A program made the position numbers and the translations under genes. Shown piece by piece: positions 25,056 to 32,500 of a stretch of 32,500 nucleotides of DNA; within the stretch, counting starts at the first letter, position 1, and each line of letters starts with the position of its first letter. The notes under the pieces were generated by a model. It did not search any database. It worked only from the letters and a program-made list of their open reading frames with translations, and was not told where the DNA came from. Source of the DNA: Balneolaceae bacterium (GTDB taxonomy: Bacteria; Bacteroidota; Rhodothermia; Balneolales; Balneolaceae); NCBI GenBank assembly GCA_007123985.1, contig SLGA01000085.1, positions 1-32,500 on the forward strand. The letters are read 5' to 3'.

Positions 25056-26060
25056 GTGTCAGAAAAAAAATATACTTACAAAGATTCCGGAGTTGATATT
25101 AAAGCAGGAGAAGAACTTGTTAACTCAATTAAAGATGTGGTTAAAGAGACTCATAATGCAAATGTTCTGAGTAATATTGGAGGATTTGGCGGACTCTTTT
25201 CAGCTAATTTTACCTCTCTTAAAAATCCCGTTCTGGTAAGTAGTGTAGATGGTGTGGGGACCAAGCTAATTGTAGCATTTAAAGCCCGTATATATGATAC
25301 TGTTGGCCAGGATCTTGTGAACCACTGTGTGAATGACATTGCAGTTTGCGGTGCAGATCCGCTTTTTTTTCTCGACTATTTTTCAACAGGAAAACTGGAA
25401 CAGAACATAGGCTACGATGTAATTAAAGGATTTGCCAAAGCGTGTAAAGAAAATGGGGTAGCATTAATTGGTGGTGAAACTGCCGAAATGCCGGATATCT
25501 ATAAAAAGGGTGAGTTTGATCTGGCAGGAACCGTAGTTGGTGTTGTTGACAGAGATAAACTGATTACCGGTGAAAACATAAAAAAAGGTGATCTGCTTCT
25601 TGGTTTCAAAAGCACAGGACTGCACACAAACGGATACTCTTTGGCGCGAAAGGTACTCTTCAGTAAATTTGATATTAATGATAAACCCGATGAACTAAAA
25701 AACAGCATTGGAGAGGAACTTCTGCAGGTTCATAAATCATATCTGTCATTGATAAAGAAATTAAGAGAAACAGATGGGGTAAATGGATTTTCGCACATTA
25801 CCGGTGGTGGCATTGAGGGAAATACAAAACGAATTTTACCGGATGGATATAAACTTTCTGTTGATTGGAACAGCTGGGAACGTCCTGCAATATTCAAATT
25901 GATTCAAAAAACAGGAAATGTACCCGAAGAGGATATGCAGGCAACTTTTAATCTTGGAATAGGTATGATAGCTGTAGTTTCCAAGGATAAAGCTGATACC
26001 ATCCAAAATATTTGTAAAACGATTGGTGAAGAGGCAGTAATTATCGGGAATGTTGTCTGA
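25056..26060 (+). CDS. purM: Phosphoribosylformylglycinamidine cyclo-ligase
   Basis: YKDSGVDIKAGEELVNSIK, LVSSVDGVGTKLIVAF, DLVNHCVNDIAVCGADPLFFLDYFSTG, LIGGETAEMPDIY, GLHTNGYSLAR, HITGGGIEGN. GTG start. Confidence 0.96.
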   Translation: MSEKKYTYKDSGVDIKAGEELVNSIKDVVKETHNANVLSNIGGFGGLFSANFTSLKNPVLVSSVDGVGTKLIVAFKARIYDTVGQDLVNHCVNDIAVCGADPLFFLDYFSTGKLEQNIGYDVIKGFAKACKENGVALIGGETAEMPDIYKKGEFDLAGTVVGVVDRDKLITGENIKKGDLLLGFKSTGLHTNGYSLARKVLFSKFDINDKPDELKNSIGEELLQVHKSYLSLIKKLRETDGVNGFSHITGGGIEGNTKRILPDGYKLSVDWNSWERPAIFKLIQKTGNVPEEDMQATFNLGIGMIAVVSKDKADTIQNICKTIGEEAVIIGNVV

Positions 26061-26082
26061 AATAAATCAAATATAAAACTAC

Positions 26083-27174
26083 ATGCTAATTCGCCTTCGG
26101 GCTTACCTCCGGTTACGGAAAAAATACCTTCCTTTACTTTTCTTTATCACCGGTTTTTTGTGGGATACGCTTACCCTTGGGAGAATAGACCGACTTTACG
26201 ACAGGGTGATACTCAGCACGTACATGGCATCTCTTACAGGTTGTCTATATTTGTATAATGTTGCAGATGATGGTGCATGGAAAGAGACTTTTTTTGAGAT
26301 GTATGAAAAATATCTTCCACTTGCCATTCAATTTTTTCTGGGTGGACTCTGCAGCGCATTTGTGATCTATTTTTCACGAAGTGTTTCATTAACCAAAACC
26401 CTCTCCTTTTTTATTATTCTGGTAATTTTGCTGTTTGCAAATGAACTCCTCAAAAAACGAATTTCAAATAAGTATTTACAGTTTAGCGCATACTTTTTTG
26501 TGAATTTCACCTTTTTCACATTTTTTATACCGGTGTTAATCAGGCAAATGAACACGTTCATTTTTTTAATTTCAGGTTTTGTTAGCCTCACCATCACAAC
26601 AATACTTATTGTATACATTTATCGCTCCAGTCCATCCACTCGAAAAGAGATCAGCAAGAAAAAAACTCTTGGAATTATTACCGGGCTATATGTAATGTTC
26701 AACACATTCTATTTTCTAAACTTGATACCACCTGTACCTCTTGCACTTGATACCGGAATTGTAGCCCACAACGTGCAAAAAATGAACGGTGATTATAAAG
26801 TTACCTATCAGGAAGAAGTATGGTACAAATTCTGGAGGCAGAACGATCTTACCTATATACAGGAGCGGGATACAAATGTGTATGTCTATACCTCCATATT
26901 TGCCCCAACAGATCTCCGAAAAGCAGTAGCCCATCGGTGGAGATGGAAAAATCCGCAGACAGGGCGCTGGCAAACAGTTGATCGGATAGGGTATGAAATA
27001 ACCGGTGGCAGAGATGCAGGCTATAGGGGATTTACATTCAAACGAAATATCAGAGAGGGAGACTGGCGCGTTGATGTAATAACCGAAGAGGGACAAATTA
27101 TTGGGATTGTACGTTTTGAAGTTGTAATGGGAGAAGTAAACGAAAACCTTCGGCTTGAAACGAAAATTTTTTAG
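26083..27174 (+). CDS. Multi-TM protein with C-terminal DUF2914-like domain
   Basis: N-terminal hydrophobic helices, then VAHRWRWKNPQTGRWQTVDRIGYEITGGRDAGYRGFTFKRNIREGDWRVDVITEEGQIIGIVRFEVV. Confidence 0.8.
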   Translation: MLIRLRAYLRLRKKYLPLLFFITGFLWDTLTLGRIDRLYDRVILSTYMASLTGCLYLYNVADDGAWKETFFEMYEKYLPLAIQFFLGGLCSAFVIYFSRSVSLTKTLSFFIILVILLFANELLKKRISNKYLQFSAYFFVNFTFFTFFIPVLIRQMNTFIFLISGFVSLTITTILIVYIYRSSPSTRKEISKKKTLGIITGLYVMFNTFYFLNLIPPVPLALDTGIVAHNVQKMNGDYKVTYQEEVWYKFWRQNDLTYIQERDTNVYVYTSIFAPTDLRKAVAHRWRWKNPQTGRWQTVDRIGYEITGGRDAGYRGFTFKRNIREGDWRVDVITEEGQIIGIVRFEVVMGEVNENLRLETKIF

Positions 27175-27271
27175 TTAGAAAATTTTTCACTGAAATACAG
27201 ATATATTATAGGGAACAAAGAGCAGTATATGTGTTCAAAAACATATAAAAACCAATCATTAAGGTGATACA

Positions 27272-27991
27272 ATGGAAAAAAATAATCTGGCTGGATTTAT
27301 ACTCATTGGTATCTGTTTATTCGCAGGTTTAACAGTGCTTGGCTTCTTTTTGAATAGTTCAGTAAAAACGTTCAAAGATTATGAGAGAACTGTAACCGTT
27401 CGTGGACTTGCCGAACAGGAACACATGGCTGATGTGGTTATATGGCCCCTGCAATTTACACTGGCAAGTAATAATAGGGAAGAAATTTACCGACAACTTG
27501 ATAAAAACGCTGAAATTATTTCAGCGTTTTTATCAGAAAACGGAATAGCAGAAGATGAGATTTCGATTGATGTACCTGTTGTTACTGACAGACAAGCACA
27601 GCGCTGGGGCGGCGACAGCAGCGCACAATTTCGGTATGTAGCATCTCAGGCAATTACTGTGTACTCAAATAATGTGGAACATGTACGAAGTGTGATGAGA
27701 AATGTGGGAGATCTTGGGAGGCAGGGTGTGATAATATCAGGGGATGATTATCAATTTCGAACTGAATATATGTTTACACGGCTGAATGATATTAAACCGG
27801 AAATGATAGAAGAGGCTACAATAGAAGCCCGAAAAGTAGCCGAAAAATTTGCAGAAGATTCAGACAGTAAACTTGGTAAAATAAAAACAGCATCACAGGG
27901 GCAGTTTACCATATCTGATCGCGACAATAACAATCCGCACATAAAAAATGTGAGGGTAGTATCAACGATTGTGTACTACTTAACAGATTAG
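27272..27991 (+). CDS. SIMPL (DUF541) domain protein
   Basis: Single N-terminal TM; TVTVRGLAEQEHMADVVIWPLQFTLASNNREEIYRQL...VTDRQAQRWGGDSSAQFRYVASQAITVYSNNVEHVRSVM. Confidence 0.8.
   Translation: MEKNNLAGFILIGICLFAGLTVLGFFLNSSVKTFKDYERTVTVRGLAEQEHMADVVIWPLQFTLASNNREEIYRQLDKNAEIISAFLSENGIAEDEISIDVPVVTDRQAQRWGGDSSAQFRYVASQAITVYSNNVEHVRSVMRNVGDLGRQGVIISGDDYQFRTEYMFTRLNDIKPEMIEEATIEARKVAEKFAEDSDSKLGKIKTASQGQFTISDRDNNNPHIKNVRVVSTIVYYLTD
27499..27535. repeat. Perfect 17-bp inverted repeat inside the SIMPL-domain CDS
   Basis: TGATAAAAACGCTGAAA-TTA-TTTCAGCGTTTTTATCA. Confidence 0.9.
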
Positions 27992-28045
27992 TTTTTGCGT
28001 TTTGATGGTTGGCTTCTCATCTTTTAAAAAAAATGATACAGTTCT

Positions 28046-28387
28046 ATGAAAAGAGTTCATCTTCTAAAAATTGCACACGGCCGTAGCGGCGATAAAGGGA
28101 ATGGCAGTAATGTGGGTATCATTGCACGCCATCCGAAAATATACCCGTTTTTACGGGAAACCTTAACAGAAACCCGCGTGAAAGAACACATGAAGCACAT
28201 CTGTAAAGGAGATGTTGAGCGATTTGAGATGCCAAATATAGGGGCTCTGAATTTTATTCTGAATGAGAGTCTTGGAGGCGGAGGTACGGTATCACTAAAA
28301 CTGGACGCCCAGGGAAAAACCCATGCTTCTACCCTACTTCGCATGGAAATTGATGTACCCGAAGAGTTACTCGATTTGGTAGATTAA
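28046..28387 (+). CDS. Standalone AtuA-like C-terminal ferredoxin-fold domain protein
   Basis: LLKIAHGRSGDKGNGSNVGIIARHPKIYPFLRETLTETRVKEHM, RFEMPNIGALNFILNESLGGGGTVSLKLDAQGKTHASTLLRMEIDVP. Confidence 0.75.
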   Translation: MKRVHLLKIAHGRSGDKGNGSNVGIIARHPKIYPFLRETLTETRVKEHMKHICKGDVERFEMPNIGALNFILNESLGGGGTVSLKLDAQGKTHASTLLRMEIDVPEELLDLVD

Positions 28388-28390
28388 GGG

Positions 28391-30604
28391 ATGGAATCGT
28401 CAGCCTCCCAAACAAGAACCATAGGATTAACAGGTGCCACAGGTATAGGTGTTGGTGCTATGGTTGGCGGCGGGATTCTGGCATTAGCAGGTGTGGCTTT
28501 TTCTGTTGCGGGGCCATCAGCTATTCTTGCATTTGCACTGAATGGTTTAATTGCATTGATAATTGCTCTCAGTTTTGCTGAGATGGCAGCGGCACATCCG
28601 CAGTCGGGCGGTACCTACACATTTGCAAAAAAAGCACTTTCCTTAAATGTGGCATTTGGCGTTGGTTGGGTGGTTTGGTTTGCATCAATTGTAGCGGCAG
28701 TTCTCTATGCACTTGGATTTGGAGCCTTTGCAGTCTTTTCCCTTCAGCAGATTATTCCGGCTTTAACGGAAGGTGGGAACTATACATGGCTTTCAACGCT
28801 GTTGGCATTAGTTGCTCTTGGCCTTTATGTATTTCAGTTAACCCGTTCATCAGGTGGGGGCGGATCCTTTATTAATATAGGTAAAGTAGCTGTTTTTGCT
28901 GTATTAATAGCAGGGGGGCTTGCAGCTTTTTTTAACACTCCTGTTTCACATGTTCGTGAAAGTCTGAGTCCATTTTTTGCGGACGGTTTTTCCGGTTTGA
29001 TTGCAGCCATGGGGTATACATTTATTGCGCTTCAGGGTTTTGATCTGATTGCTGCGGCATCGGGTGAGATAAAAACACCCGAAAAAACCATTCCAAAAGC
29101 GATGATGGCAACCCTCGCAATTGGCCTTGCAATCTACATTCCGCTTCTGTTTGTGATTTCAACCGTGGGTATGAATCCGGGCGAATCGATTACAGAGGTG
29201 AGCACGGCCTATCCGGAAACTGTAGTGGCAATTGCTGCACAAAATTATCTGGGTTCATTTGGTTTCTGGCTGGTTATGGTTGCCGGTATTTTTTCGATGC
29301 TATCTGCTCTTCAGGCAAATGTTTTTGCGGCTTCACGTATAGCTCTTGCTATGTCGCTCGATCGCACTCTCTCCCACCAACTTTCCGTTCTTCATGAAAA
29401 ATTTGGAACACCGGTTATAGCCATCTATGTAACGGGTGCTATTGTTGGCCTGTTGATATTTATTTTACCCGATGTTGCCGCGGCCGGTGCTGCTTCCAGT
29501 TTGATCTTTTTAATAACATTTGCCCTTGCACAGGGTGTAAACATGTTGATGCGAAAGCGCAGTTTTAAGCAGGTAATTACATTCAGAGTACCCTATTACC
29601 CGGCGCTACCCATTATTGGTATTACAGCCTGTGTAGGCTTGGCTCTGTTTCAGGCTGTTGCGGTTCCTTCAGCAGGAATAATTGCACTTATATGGCTTGT
29701 ATTGGGCAGTTTTCTGTTTGTTATTTTCTTTGTGCAGAGAGCCAGAGTAATTGATGCATCCAACGAAGCCCTCAACCCCGACCTCATTCGCCTGAGGGGA
29801 CTCAGCCCGCTTGTACTTGTACCCATAGCCAATCCTGCCAATGCCGACTCCATGGTGTTTGTAGCCAATGCACTTGCACCTCCGCAGGTGGGCAGAGTTC
29901 TGTTGCTTTCAATTGTAACGCCTGACGAAGATAGAGATACAACCGAGCTGAAACTTGAAAATTCGCAAAATGCAATACGCAAAGCACTTTCAGCTTCGTT
30001 CGATTCAGGCTTGCGCCCTGATGCACTTGCAACAATAGCTGATGAACGATGGGGCGAAATTGCCAGGGTTGTAAAAGTTCATCGCTGTCGCAGCTTGCTT
30101 CTGGGATTAAGCTATTTAGCAGATACTCAAACAGCTGAAAATCTTGAAAAACTGGTAGCTTCCGTGCATTGCGACGTGGTAGTTTTCAGAACTCCCTATA
30201 GCGGATGGAATATAAAAGATGCCCGCAAAATATTAGTTCCTGTTAGAGGTACAGGCGAACATGATGCACTAAGAGCCAGGGTTCTCGGAAGTTTATGGAG
30301 AACCACCCAGCCCGAAATAACATTTGTGCAAATGGTGCCAGAAAATACACCAAATAAGAAACTGGCAAGTATAGAGAAAGAATTACAGCGTTTTGCAGGG
30401 CGTATTATACCAGGAAATACAGTTACAAAAGTAATACCTGAAGCTAATGTGCCGGAGAAATTAACTGAATTAACTCATGACTTTGATCTTGTGATAATGG
30501 GACTTGGTAAAGCAGGGTTGAATAACCGTGCGTTTGGCGGTGTAACCCTAAAACTTGCCGGTGAAACAGGTACCGCTCTTATACTGATTAGCCACTCAAA
30601 ATAG
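28391..30604 (+). CDS. APC-family amino-acid permease with C-terminal UspA-like domains
   Basis: TGIGVGAMVGGGILALAGVAFSVAGPSAILAFALNGLIALIIALSFAEMAAAHPQSGGTYTFAKKAL, then SPLVLVPIANPANADSMVFVANALAP... and ...DLVIMGLGKAGLNNRAFGGVTLKLAGETGTALILIS. Confidence 0.9.
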   Translation: MESSASQTRTIGLTGATGIGVGAMVGGGILALAGVAFSVAGPSAILAFALNGLIALIIALSFAEMAAAHPQSGGTYTFAKKALSLNVAFGVGWVVWFASIVAAVLYALGFGAFAVFSLQQIIPALTEGGNYTWLSTLLALVALGLYVFQLTRSSGGGGSFINIGKVAVFAVLIAGGLAAFFNTPVSHVRESLSPFFADGFSGLIAAMGYTFIALQGFDLIAAASGEIKTPEKTIPKAMMATLAIGLAIYIPLLFVISTVGMNPGESITEVSTAYPETVVAIAAQNYLGSFGFWLVMVAGIFSMLSALQANVFAASRIALAMSLDRTLSHQLSVLHEKFGTPVIAIYVTGAIVGLLIFILPDVAAAGAASSLIFLITFALAQGVNMLMRKRSFKQVITFRVPYYPALPIIGITACVGLALFQAVAVPSAGIIALIWLVLGSFLFVIFFVQRARVIDASNEALNPDLIRLRGLSPLVLVPIANPANADSMVFVANALAPPQVGRVLLLSIVTPDEDRDTTELKLENSQNAIRKALSASFDSGLRPDALATIADERWGEIARVVKVHRCRSLLLGLSYLADTQTAENLEKLVASVHCDVVVFRTPYSGWNIKDARKILVPVRGTGEHDALRARVLGSLWRTTQPEITFVQMVPENTPNKKLASIEKELQRFAGRIIPGNTVTKVIPEANVPEKLTELTHDFDLVIMGLGKAGLNNRAFGGVTLKLAGETGTALILISHSK

Positions 30605-30660
30605 TTGAAATTACAAATCCAGGTATGTGAATGGAATCGTTAACTGCTTAATAAAAAGGC

Positions 30661-31047
30661 ATGCTTCTAAAATACAGTTTTGCATGGTTTGGCATGATGT
30701 TTCTTGCAATTATTAACGGCACACTACGCGATTTTATTTACGCCACGATGGTGAGCGAACCGGCAGCTCATCAAATATCCACAATTACTCTTATTCTTCT
30801 ATTTGCAGCCTGGTTTAGGTTTTTAACATTGAAATGGCCAATAAACTCACCAGTACAGGCATGGAAAATCGGCATCATCTGGCTGTTCGCAACACTTATT
30901 TTTGAAACAGGAATGGGGCTATTTCTTATCGGGCTAAATTGGAGTGATATTATTCAGCAGTACAATCTTTTTTCAGGGAATTTGTGGGTATTGATTCCTC
31001 TGTGGACGTTTATTGGACCACGATTTTTCTTTAGTTTTCAGAAATAA
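30661..31047 (+). CDS. Small membrane protein of unknown function
   Basis: 128-aa ORF with about four hydrophobic segments. Confidence 0.6.
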   Translation: MLLKYSFAWFGMMFLAIINGTLRDFIYATMVSEPAAHQISTITLILLFAAWFRFLTLKWPINSPVQAWKIGIIWLFATLIFETGMGLFLIGLNWSDIIQQYNLFSGNLWVLIPLWTFIGPRFFFSFQK

Positions 31048-31152
31048 AAGTAACTTAAGTTTTTGCTATGTGAGTATGGTTGGTTTATACTATTTAATGG
31101 GGTGAAGGTAAGAAAGAAGCTCTGAGCATTTTGATTATAAACCATTTCGGAT

Positions 31153-32343
31153 ATGAAAAAACACATTTCTACAGCCAAAAGTTTTTATGCAGCCTTATTC
31201 ATAGCAACAGGCTCACTATTCCTGATTTTTTCTACAACCCCTGAAGAACCAATTCGAATTGGAGCAACGATGTCGCAATCCGGCTCTTTGGCTACACAGG
31301 GAATAGCAGCAAAAAACGGCTATCTGTTGTGTGAGGAGCATATCAACCAAAATGGAGGGTTGCTTGGACGTACGATTGAATTTTTAATATATAATGATGA
31401 ATCCGACAGTGAAAAAGCCATCAGCCTGTATGAAAAACTGATTACAGAAGATGAAGTGGATGCCATTATAGGCCCCTACGGATCAACCCTCACTGAAGCG
31501 GTTGCACCGGTAACAGAATACCACAGAATGGTTCACATCTCTCCCCTTGCGGCAACTTCATCTATCTGGGAACAAGGACGTGAATACCTGTTTATGGTGT
31601 TGCCACCTGCCGAACTGTTTTTAGCCGGGTTGATTGATATGGCCGATCATAATGGACTAACTTCTGTCGCGATAATTCAGGAAAATGCCCTGTTTCCAAG
31701 AGCAGCAGGGTCGGGCGCGGCAGAACTGGCAAGAGAGCGGGGTATGAATGTAGAGCTTAAAACTACCTACGATTCCGGCCGGGAAGATTTTTCCGCTATT
31801 CTTGAAACGATTAAAAACAGAGAAATTGAAGTGGTTGGAATGGCCGCATCTTCGTTAAATGACTTTATTACCGTTGTTAGGCAGATGAAAGAGCTGGATG
31901 TTAATGTGAAAATGTTTGGCACTTCCGGAGCTGTGATTCAGTTTCAAGAGGAGCTTGGGGGTCTTGCAGAATACACTTACGGGCTTTCAGCCTGGGAACC
32001 AAGCTTGCAAAATCCAGGAATTCCTGAATTTACAGAGGCCTACCAATCACGATTTGGTATTGATCCCAGCTTTCATGCAGCAGGAGCTTACGGTAGCTGT
32101 ATGCTCTATACTGAAGCGATCGAAAAAGCAGGTACACTTGATTCTGACACCGTACGTGATGTTCTGCTCAATCTGGAAACAGAAACCATTTTTGGTGAAT
32201 ATGCTGTTGATGAAAGAGGGTATCAAATTGCCAATAAAGGCCTTTTTATACAGTGGCAGGAAGGAGAAAAAGTTATTGTCTGGCCGGATGATGTAGCCAC
32301 ACATCAGCCCAGATACCCGACGCCAAATTGGAACAACAGGTAG
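31153..32343 (+). CDS. Branched-chain-amino-acid-type periplasmic substrate-binding protein (Peripla_BP_6)
   Basis: PIRIGATMSQSGSLATQGIAAKNGYLLCEEHINQNGGLLGRTIEFLIYNDESDSEKAISLYEKLI, DAIIGPYGSTLTEAVAPVTE; N-terminal signal sequence. Confidence 0.9.
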   Translation: MKKHISTAKSFYAALFIATGSLFLIFSTTPEEPIRIGATMSQSGSLATQGIAAKNGYLLCEEHINQNGGLLGRTIEFLIYNDESDSEKAISLYEKLITEDEVDAIIGPYGSTLTEAVAPVTEYHRMVHISPLAATSSIWEQGREYLFMVLPPAELFLAGLIDMADHNGLTSVAIIQENALFPRAAGSGAAELARERGMNVELKTTYDSGREDFSAILETIKNREIEVVGMAASSLNDFITVVRQMKELDVNVKMFGTSGAVIQFQEELGGLAEYTYGLSAWEPSLQNPGIPEFTEAYQSRFGIDPSFHAAGAYGSCMLYTEAIEKAGTLDSDTVRDVLLNLETETIFGEYAVDERGYQIANKGLFIQWQEGEKVIVWPDDVATHQPRYPTPNWNNR

Positions 32344-32444
32344 GAAGTCTGCTATAAAAATGTGATGAAGAAAAGTAAACGATTACTCCTTTTTTGAGGT
32401 GCTCAAGTAACAAAAACAGCTATTTACAAGCAGTTGTAAAAAAT

Positions 32445-32479
32445 TAATATATTAAGATATTTTAATCTTAATATATTTG
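32445..32479 (+). promoter_or_regulatory. Dyad operator overlapping a TAnnTTTG-type -7 element, for a gene beyond the window
   Basis: AATATATTAAGAT(32446-32458)/ATCTTAATATATT(32465-32477), a 13-bp inverted repeat overlapping TATATTTG (32472-32479). Confidence 0.45.
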
Positions 32480-32500
32480 TAATTTGAGTGCTAAACTTCA

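Noticed and set aside
27140-27195. GAAAATTTTTT repeated twice after the DUF2914 gene
   Set aside because: Simple A/T run similarity; no stable stem or clear function.

Overview
The window looks like a chromosomal segment of a Bacteroidota/Balneolota-type bacterium. That assignment rests on protein style and TAnnTTTG-like promoters and was not verified. Most of it is housekeeping: manC-like, a phoR/phoB-like two-component system, ruvA, ruvC, fabI, an ffh-rpsP-rimM-trmD-rplS operon, adk, dtd and purM. It also carries envelope genes: a repeat adhesin, beta-barrels, a Rieske/YceI/DUF5777 cluster, an ECF sigma/anti-sigma pair, a triplicated lipoprotein next to a cupredoxin, an APC-type permease and an orphan substrate-binding protein. 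Five things deserve a second look. (1) At about 1.9-2.56 kb, an intact tRNA-Asp is flanked by two decayed tRNA-Asp copies. Both copies have the same 20-bp palindrome in place of the anticodon arm. A small GIY-YIG nuclease gene lies between two of the copies, and its stop codon lies inside tRNA-derived sequence. (2) A DnaA-box cluster in AT-rich DNA between dtd and purM is a candidate replication origin. (3) A perfect 17-bp inverted repeat with a terminator-like shape lies inside the SIMPL-domain ORF. (4) The S16 protein has a very long Glu/Lys/Ala tail ending in a small distinct module. (5) A lipoprotein contains three 153-aa repeats at an exact 459-bp period. No CRISPR array, rRNA operon or transposase was seen.
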